Source: Acidimicrobiaceae bacterium
GTDB taxonomy: Bacteria; Actinomycetota; Acidimicrobiia; Acidimicrobiales; RAAP-2
Assembly (NCBI GenBank): GCA_003160115.1
Contig: PLQL01000024.1
Location: 103,872 to 148,550 of the forward strand
Direction: 5' to 3'
DNA: 44,679 bases
Position 1 is the first letter of the stretch. Each line of letters begins with the position of its first letter. Below, one piece after another: positions 40,179 through 44,679 of the stretch. The notes beneath the pieces are model-generated. The model worked only from the letters and a program-made list of their open reading frames with translations. It was not told the DNA's origin and ran no database searches. Both the position numbers and the translations under genes were made by a program.

Positions 40179-41539
40179 GCCACGTAGAAGGTCTTGGCGT
40201 TGGTGAACTCACGCAGTCCGCTCACCGAGAGTTCACGCCCGAAGCCCGAGTTCTTCGTCCCGCCAAAGGGCAGCTCGGGCACCGAAGCGACGATGGCGTT
40301 GGCGAAGACCATGCCCACGTCGAGGCGTTCGATGACGGCATCGATCTCGCGGGCGTCGCTCGCCCAGACCGAACCGGACAGTCCCCAGGGCGTGGCGTTC
40401 GCGAGATCGATCGCCTGATCCAGGTCGCGGGCCACTTGCACGACAGCGACGGGCCCGAACAACTCCTCGCGAGCCGCGCGAGCATCAGCGGGCACGTCGG
40501 TGAGAACCGTGGCGGGAAAGAAGAAGCCACGCCCCTCGAGCGCAGCGCCGCCCGCGCGAACCACGGCGCCTTGGGCGATCGAGGACGCCACTTGGGCGCT
40601 GAGCAAGTCAAGTTGCGCTCGGCTCACCAGAGGTCCGAGGACCGTGGCGGGGTCCATGGGATCGCCGGTCGTGACCTGGGCCATTTCCTCGCTGAAGCGC
40701 TCGACGAACTCCTCGCTGCGTTCGGCCACGACGATGAACCGCTTCGCCGCGATACAGGCCTGCCCGTTGTTCTGGATTCGCGCGGTCACCGCGTGAGCGA
40801 CCGTGCGGTCCATCACCGCCGACGAGCCGACGATGAACGGGTCCGATCCACCGAGCTCGAGGACACACTTCTTCAGGTGGCGTCCGGCCAGTTCGGCGAC
40901 GGCGCGCCCGGCACGCTCGGAGCCCGTGAGCGTCACGCCTCGAACGCGCGAATCGGCGATGATCGCGGGAAGTTGATCGACCTCGACGAAGAGGTTGGTG
41001 ACGACGCCCTTGGCGAATCCCGCGCGCACGAAGAGGTCTTCGAGATAGAGCGCACAACTCGGCACGTTAGGCGCGTGCTTGACCAACACGACGTTGCCCG
41101 CCATCAGGCTCGGCACCGCGAATCGCACCACCTGCCAGAGCGGGAAGTTCCAGGGCATGATCGCCAGAATCGGTCCGGACGGTTCGTAGCGAACACCACT
41201 GAACGAGGCCGTCGAAGGGATGATCTCGTCTTCGAGCATCGACGGCGCGTGCTGGGCGTAGTAGCGCATCGTCAGGGCGCATTTGGCGGCCTCACCCTTG
41301 GCGGCGGCGAAGGTCTTTCCCATCTCGCTGGTCATCAGCTCGGCGACGACGGGGATCTCGCCCTCGAGCAGTTCGGCGGCGCGGTTCATCAATTCGGCGC
41401 GGTCCTTCACCTCGACGTCGCGCCACATTTGATACGCCGTGTGCGCGCGAACGAGCGCGTCTTCGACGCCGTGCGCGTCCAGACCCTCGTACTGGGCGAC
41501 CACCCGTTCGCTGTAGGGGTTGATCGAAGTGAACGTCAT
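40175..41539 (-). CDS. NAD(P)-dependent succinate-semialdehyde-type dehydrogenase
   Basis: Aldehyde dehydrogenase of 454 residues. MPWNFPLWQVVRFAVPSL, the glutamate in CVLELGGSDPFIV and the catalytic cysteine in NNGQACIAAKRFIV match the YneI/GabD1 group that oxidises succinic semialdehyde. LPFGGTKNSGFGRELS ends the domain. I prefer ATG 41539, which gives the normal N-terminus; an open frame to 41593 overlaps the transporter. It begins four bases after the upstream MFS stop and is coupled to the cysteine desulfurase, so it is an unusual passenger in a tRNA-thiolation operon. Confidence 0.9.
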   Translation of the reverse strand: MTFTSINPYSERVVAQYEGLDAHGVEDALVRAHTAYQMWRDVEVKDRAELMNRAAELLEGEIPVVAELMTSEMGKTFAAAKGEAAKCALTMRYYAQHAPSMLEDEIIPSTASFSGVRYEPSGPILAIMPWNFPLWQVVRFAVPSLMAGNVVLVKHAPNVPSCALYLEDLFVRAGFAKGVVTNLFVEVDQLPAIIADSRVRGVTLTGSERAGRAVAELAGRHLKKCVLELGGSDPFIVGSSAVMDRTVAHAVTARIQNNGQACIAAKRFIVVAERSEEFVERFSEEMAQVTTGDPMDPATVLGPLVSRAQLDLLSAQVASSIAQGAVVRAGGAALEGRGFFFPATVLTDVPADARAAREELFGPVAVVQVARDLDQAIDLANATPWGLSGSVWASDAREIDAVIERLDVGMVFANAIVASVPELPFGGTKNSGFGRELSVSGLREFTNAKTFYVA

Positions 41540-41543
41540 CCTT

Positions 41544-42794
41544 CTAGTCTGCCAGCAATTGCGCGGCGCTCGAAGGGACCGCCCCGATCTCACGCCAGTA
41601 CTGGGGGTGCGCGAGCGTCACGACTGCCAGCACCAGGGCGAGCGAACCCGCCGCGACCAAGGTAACGGGTCGCACGCCCCAGGTCCTCGCGAAGGCTGAC
41701 TGGATGAGCGCACCCACGGGATAGAAGATCGACAACGACAACGTGTAGAGCGCAAGTATGCGCGTGCGCTCGTTTCGAGGCGCGTGCAATTGCACCGACG
41801 TGTTGAGTCCCGTCAACGAACCGACGTAGGCACCCCCTAGTACGCCTAGGGCGAGGGCGGACAACACGAGGTCGGGCGCGAGGCCGTAGAGGACGAGGGC
41901 GACGATCATCGTCGCGAGCGAGCTTCGCAGCACGAACAGCCGCGAGGTCCGATGCGCCACGCCCGGCAATGTCAGGGCGCCCGTTACCGCCCCCACCCCC
42001 TGGGCGGTCACGAGCCAGGCGGTGCCGACCTTGCCGGCGTGCAGCGTCAGGATCGACATCGCGGGAACGAGCGTGATAAACGGGCTCGCGATGAGAGCCA
42101 CCGCGGCGACACCGAAGATCGGATTGCGACAACCCTTCACGGCCCACGCGACTCGGGCCCCTTGGATGGTCTCGTGAATCGGACGGACCTTAGTGAGCAC
42201 CTTCTCACGAGGGGGGCTTTTCACGAACGAGAACATCACCACGACCACGACGAACGACGCCGCGTTGAGCGTGAAGCACAAGCCAATCGAACCAAAGGCC
42301 AGAGCCACCCCGGCGCAGAGGGGGCCGATGACGCGCCCGAGGTTGAACTGGGCCGACGAGAGCGAGACCGCGGCGAGGACCTCGTCCGGGCCGACCAGTT
42401 CAGGCAGCAGTGACTGCCACGCCGCCCAGGACGCCGAACCACAGAGCCCTTCAACCGCCGCCACGTAGCAGCAAAGTTGGGGCGAGAGATGATTGGTGTA
42501 CTTGGCGGCCGCGAGTGCGCACGCCGTGAGGGCCATCACCGAGTTCATCGATTGGATCCAGCGTTGCCGATTGAAACGGTCCCCCATGACCCCGCCGGTG
42601 GGCGAGCCGACGATCGCCGGCAACCACGCGGCCAACGTAATGAGCCCCAGCCATAAGGCGTCCTTGGTGGTGGTCGTGAGATAGATACCCAGTGCGACCG
42701 TCTGCATCCACGTGCCGGTCGAGGAGATCAACGAGGATCCGAGGGCGAGACTGAAACTCCGGTGACGCAGCGGTGCGAGCGAAACCGAAGCCAT
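41544..42794 (-). CDS. MFS transporter, EntS-like
   Basis: Permease of 416 residues with about twelve hydrophobic helices. The opening HRSFSLALGSSLISSTGTWMQTVALGIYL and the motif-A loop GVMGDRFNRQRWI, together with AQFNLGRVIGPLCAGVAL, match the enterobactin-exporter (EntS) branch of MFS. The substrate is unknown. There is no ribosome site at ATG 42794; TAGCGT ends five bases upstream. It appears to be the first gene of the MFS-ALDH-desulfurase-mnmA-ligA operon. Confidence 0.85.
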   Translation of the reverse strand: MASVSLAPLRHRSFSLALGSSLISSTGTWMQTVALGIYLTTTTKDALWLGLITLAAWLPAIVGSPTGGVMGDRFNRQRWIQSMNSVMALTACALAAAKYTNHLSPQLCCYVAAVEGLCGSASWAAWQSLLPELVGPDEVLAAVSLSSAQFNLGRVIGPLCAGVALAFGSIGLCFTLNAASFVVVVVMFSFVKSPPREKVLTKVRPIHETIQGARVAWAVKGCRNPIFGVAAVALIASPFITLVPAMSILTLHAGKVGTAWLVTAQGVGAVTGALTLPGVAHRTSRLFVLRSSLATMIVALVLYGLAPDLVLSALALGVLGGAYVGSLTGLNTSVQLHAPRNERTRILALYTLSLSIFYPVGALIQSAFARTWGVRPVTLVAAGSLALVLAVVTLAHPQYWREIGAVPSSAAQLLAD

Positions 42795-42844
42795 GCCAAA
42801 CGCTAACGCCTGGCGCTGGCCAAATCAGGGCGCGTCAGACGCGG

Positions 42845-42967
42845 TTAACCCTCGCGCTTCTTCTTCGCCGGGCGAAGGGCAAACCACCACACCGAGATAA
42901 TGGTGGCGAGCGCACCGAGCACACCGAGGGTCGACTTGACGCCCTTACCTTTGGGAGAATCTGACAT
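42845..42967 (-). CDS. 40-residue single-helix membrane peptide
   Basis: Short ORF, MSDSPKGKGVKSTLGVLGAL at its start, then ATIISVWWFALRPAKKKREG. A hydrophobic helix (about residues 13-32) sits between basic ends, so it should span the membrane once. Function is not recognised. The ATG lies exactly six bases after TACGAT with no ribosome site, the same leaderless geometry seen at other genes here, which supports it being real. It lies between the yceI terminator and the MFS gene. Confidence 0.65.
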   Translation of the reverse strand: MSDSPKGKGVKSTLGVLGALATIISVWWFALRPAKKKREG

Positions 42968-42973
42968 GGACCC

Positions 42974-42979
42974 ATCGTA
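42974..42979 (-). promoter_or_regulatory. -10 element of the 40-residue peptide gene (leaderless)
   Basis: TACGAT on the minus strand, six bases before the ATG at 42967. The -35 position would fall inside the yceI terminator hairpin, and no match is visible there. Confidence 0.45.
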
Positions 42980-42986
42980 ACGAGCA

Positions 42987-43016
42987 ATCGCCGGGGGCCC
43001 GAAGGCCCCCGGCGAT
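42987..43016 (-). terminator. yceI terminator with UUCG loop
   Basis: A perfect thirteen-pair GC-rich stem (ATCGCCGGGGGCC on the outside arm) closes a TTCG tetraloop on the minus strand, 19 bases after the yceI stop. The following bases (TGCTCGTT) are only mildly U-rich, but the stem is exceptionally stable. Confidence 0.7.
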
Positions 43017-43035
43017 AGTTACGTGAGTGCCGCGA

Positions 43036-43581
43036 TTAGGCGGCTTGGTGGGCTTCGACGGCGATTTCGATGCCAATCTTGTTGCCAACGACGAGGCTGC
43101 CGTTCTCCAGCGTGCCTTCGAAGTTCACGCCGAACTCACGACGGTCGATCTCACCGGTGACTTCGAAGCCAGTTACGTTCACACCCGGGGCCATGCTCGG
43201 CCCGGTACCGAGGTACTCCAGTTGGAACGTCACGGGCTTGGTCGTGCCCCTGACCGTAAGGTCGGCGAGCAGTTCGTACTTGTCGCCACCCTTGGCGGTG
43301 ATCTTGGTGGACTTCAGGTTCAACGTAGGAAAGTGCTCCTGGTCGAGGAAGTCCGCGCTCTTGAGGTGACCGTCACGCATCTCGTTGGCGGTAGTGATGC
43401 TGCTGGCCTGAACCTCGGCGACGACCGAGGAGGCCTCAATGGTGTCACCAATGGTGATTGCGCCACTGAATTCAGTGAAGTTACCGCGAACCTTCGCCGC
43501 GACGAGGTGGCGGGCAATGAAGCTGACGGTTGAGTGGACGGGGTCGACGTTGTAGACGCCGGGAGCGGGGAGGTTGCTCAT
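43036..43581 (-). CDS. YceI-family polyisoprenoid-binding protein
   Basis: Lipocalin-like beta-barrel protein of 181 residues that binds a polyisoprenoid-type lipid. YNVDPVHSTVSFIARHLVAAKVRGNF at the N-terminus and TEFSGAITIGD, HLKSADFLDQEHFPTLNLKST, LTVRGTTKPVTFQLEYLG and EIDRREFGVNFE are the family signatures in order. There is no signal peptide, so this member is cytoplasmic. GGAGAACC precedes the ATG. The divergent marR gene and the operator over its promoter indicate repression by that regulator. Confidence 0.93.
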   Translation of the reverse strand: MSNLPAPGVYNVDPVHSTVSFIARHLVAAKVRGNFTEFSGAITIGDTIEASSVVAEVQASSITTANEMRDGHLKSADFLDQEHFPTLNLKSTKITAKGGDKYELLADLTVRGTTKPVTFQLEYLGTGPSMAPGVNVTGFEVTGEIDRREFGVNFEGTLENGSLVVGNKIGIEIAVEAHQAA

Positions 43582-43628
43582 ATTGTGGTTCTCCTACTTT
43601 TCTTGGACACGCTTTGTGCTCTGCCGCA

Positions 43629-43658
43629 ATTGTACTTGCATATACAACAACTTGTCAA
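43629..43658 (-). promoter_or_regulatory. yceI promoter
   Basis: On the minus strand a perfect TTGACA, an 18-base spacer and TACAAT. The predicted start lies about 40 bases upstream of the yceI ATG, leaving a leader with a ribosome site, unlike the leaderless genes. Confidence 0.65.
43630..43647. promoter_or_regulatory. candidate MarR operator over the yceI promoter
   Basis: TTGTACTTGCATATACAA has TTGTA/TACAA half-sites around an eight-base centre, the size and A/T-rich style of MarR operators. It covers the -10 box and most of the spacer of the yceI promoter and lies 50 bases upstream of the marR start. Confidence 0.55.
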
Positions 43659-43685
43659 GAAGTAATCGCAAGGTGAAGTTTCTGC

Positions 43686-43691
43686 TAAAAT
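43686..43691 (+). promoter_or_regulatory. -10 element of marR (leaderless)
   Basis: TAAAAT preceded by TGC (extended -10), six bases before the marR ATG at 43698. No ribosome site is present. Confidence 0.55.
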
Positions 43692-43697
43692 CGGGGC

Positions 43698-44168
43698 ATG
43701 TCCACCACCACCACCAGCGCGTGTCCCTCCGGCGACGAGCGCGTCGTGCTGTTCGGACTCTTGCTCGAGACCAACGCCCGACTTTCGAAGAGCCTGGGGG
43801 TCGAGCTCGAGGCGGCGTGCGACCTACCCCTCGCCTGGTTCGAGGTGCTGCTCCAGTTGCGAAAGGCGCCCGAGGGTCGTCTGAAGATGAACCAGATTGC
43901 CGACGCGATCGTGCACTCGACTGGCGGCACGACTCGACTGATCGACCGCCTCGAATCGGCCGGTTACGTGACGCGCCAACTCTGCCCGAGCGACCGTCGA
44001 GCGATCTTCGTCGCTATTTCGAACCAGGGAAACCAGAAGCTCGATGAGGCGCTCAACGTCCACCTCGACTATCTCGAAGACAACCTCGCCAATCGACTCA
44101 GTGACCACGAGCGTGCGACGTTGGCGATACTGCTCAAGAAACTCAACTCGTCGGCGAGACCTTCGTAA
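43698..44168 (+). CDS. MarR-family transcriptional regulator
   Basis: Winged-helix repressor of 156 residues. The DNA-binding part runs through LPLAWFEVLLQLRKAPEGRLKMNQIADAIVHSTGGTTRLIDRLESAGYVTRQLCPSDRRAIFVAI-type elements: recognition helix around STGGTTRLIDRLE and the wing with SDRRAIFV. N- and C-terminal helices would form the dimer. Members respond to small phenolic or oxidant ligands. It is divergent from yceI across a 116-base gap holding a TTGTA/TACAA palindrome, so it probably represses yceI. Its 3' end overlaps the end of ileS by 26 bases. Confidence 0.9.
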   Translation: MSTTTTSACPSGDERVVLFGLLLETNARLSKSLGVELEAACDLPLAWFEVLLQLRKAPEGRLKMNQIADAIVHSTGGTTRLIDRLESAGYVTRQLCPSDRRAIFVAISNQGNQKLDEALNVHLDYLEDNLANRLSDHERATLAILLKKLNSSARPS

Positions 44169-44679
44169 TCCACGCTTTCGCGTCGCGCCCGTCATCGAGT
44201 TCGAGGACGCAGCCTTCGCCCTCGCCCTCGCCGCTGATGACTTGCACCGCGAGAACCTCGCTCGCCAATACGTCGAACCCGTCGGCGAGGTCGTCGATAC
44301 CAGTCACGTGCAGGACAATGCGGTCCGCGACGTCGAGCCCGGTATTCTTTCGCAAGTCTTGGACCTGACGGACGACGTCGCGCAGGTACCCACGCCGAAG
44401 CAGGGCGTCGTCCAGTGCGAGGTCCAGCGCGATCACCTCACCACCGTCACGCGACACCGCGAAGCCACCTTGACTCTTGACGCGAAGCTCGAGGTCCTCG
44501 ACGCCGAGATCGAAGGTTCCCGTTGAAAGTGTCACGCTCACGGTGCCCCCCTGCTCCAGGGCGTCAGCCGCGGCGAGTGAATCGAGTGAGGCGAGCGCGG
44601 GCTTCAACTCCTTGACCGCCTCACCTAGACGAGGTCCCACGGTTCGAAAGTTGGGCACGAGTTCGAAGCGCAAGACCTC
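44143..44679 (-). CDS. ileS: isoleucyl-tRNA synthetase, C-terminal part (5' end outside window)
   Basis: The visible 178 residues are the C-terminal end of a class I aminoacyl-tRNA synthetase of the long IleS type. LRFELVPNFRTVGPRLGEAVKELKPAL followed by LDLALDDALLRRGYLRDVVRQVQDLRKNTGLDVADRI is the anticodon-side tail domain typical of actinobacterial IleS. The reading frame is open to base 44679, so the catalytic HIGH and KMSKS motifs lie outside. It ends 26 bases inside the convergent marR gene. The call rests on the tail alone. Confidence 0.85.
   Translation of the reverse strand, partial: EVLRFELVPNFRTVGPRLGEAVKELKPALASLDSLAAADALEQGGTVSVTLSTGTFDLGVEDLELRVKSQGGFAVSRDGGEVIALDLALDDALLRRGYLRDVVRQVQDLRKNTGLDVADRIVLHVTGIDDLADGFDVLASEVLAVQVISGEGEGEGCVLELDDGRDAKAWITKVSPTS

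Overview
This is a high-GC chromosomal segment from an actinobacterium, most likely of the class Acidimicrobiia. That placement is an inference from the long SerA with ASB and ACT domains, the GatCAB-LigA-MnmA-cysteine desulfurase gene order, the Thr-rich linkers in secreted and PASTA proteins, and many GTG starts. I see no rRNA, tRNA, CRISPR array, insertion sequence or phage gene. Most of the window is core metabolism packed into operons with 1-4 nt start/stop overlaps.

Layout. 1-3555: leuB (cut by the left edge, minus strand) diverges from greA-leuC-leuD. 3665-5772: a GNAT acetyltransferase, a class II HDAC-like deacetylase and a universal stress protein form one operon. 5783-11078 (minus): a GPR/YghZ-type aldo/keto reductase, a large secreted Ig-like protein, a DoxX/DoxD membrane protein and a zinc alcohol dehydrogenase. 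11303-14846: a sphingosine-1-phosphate-lyase-like PLP enzyme coupled to an FGGY kinase, meeting a convergent PQ-loop membrane protein. 14871-16695 (minus): leuA behind a complete leader-peptide attenuator. 16721-18862: a small membrane protein, a second aldo/keto reductase and a quinone-oxidoreductase-like MDR protein. 18951-23725: an aspartate-aminotransferase-family gene and serA (minus), serC (plus) and a two-domain VOC protein. 23738-42794 (minus): a nearly unbroken run read as MFS, aldehyde dehydrogenase, cysteine desulfurase, mnmA, ligA, degenerate PASTA kinase, small CxxC/HxHxH protein, SDR, MFS, alpha/beta hydrolase, gatC, gatA, gatB, ilvB, ilvN, ilvC. 42845-44679: a 40-residue membrane peptide, yceI with a divergent marR, and the 3' end of ileS.

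The main theme is branched-chain amino acid synthesis (leuABCD, ilvBNC) together with serine synthesis (serA, serC). Two apparently complete transcription attenuators are readable. Upstream of leuA is an 11-residue leader peptide with three consecutive Leu codons, and upstream of ilvB a 17-residue leader peptide with Ile, Leu and three consecutive Val codons. Each is followed by a hairpin with a run of six U. Both leader peptides appear leaderless: their start codon lies exactly six nucleotides after a -10 hexamer. The same geometry recurs at four ordinary genes (aldo/keto reductase, PQ-loop protein, 40-residue peptide, marR), so leaderless initiation looks common in this organism.

The least familiar loci are the S1P-lyase-like/FGGY-kinase pair, the acetyltransferase-deacetylase-USP operon, and the PASTA kinase whose catalytic loop has lost canonical residues and which is coupled to a small Cys/His-rich protein.
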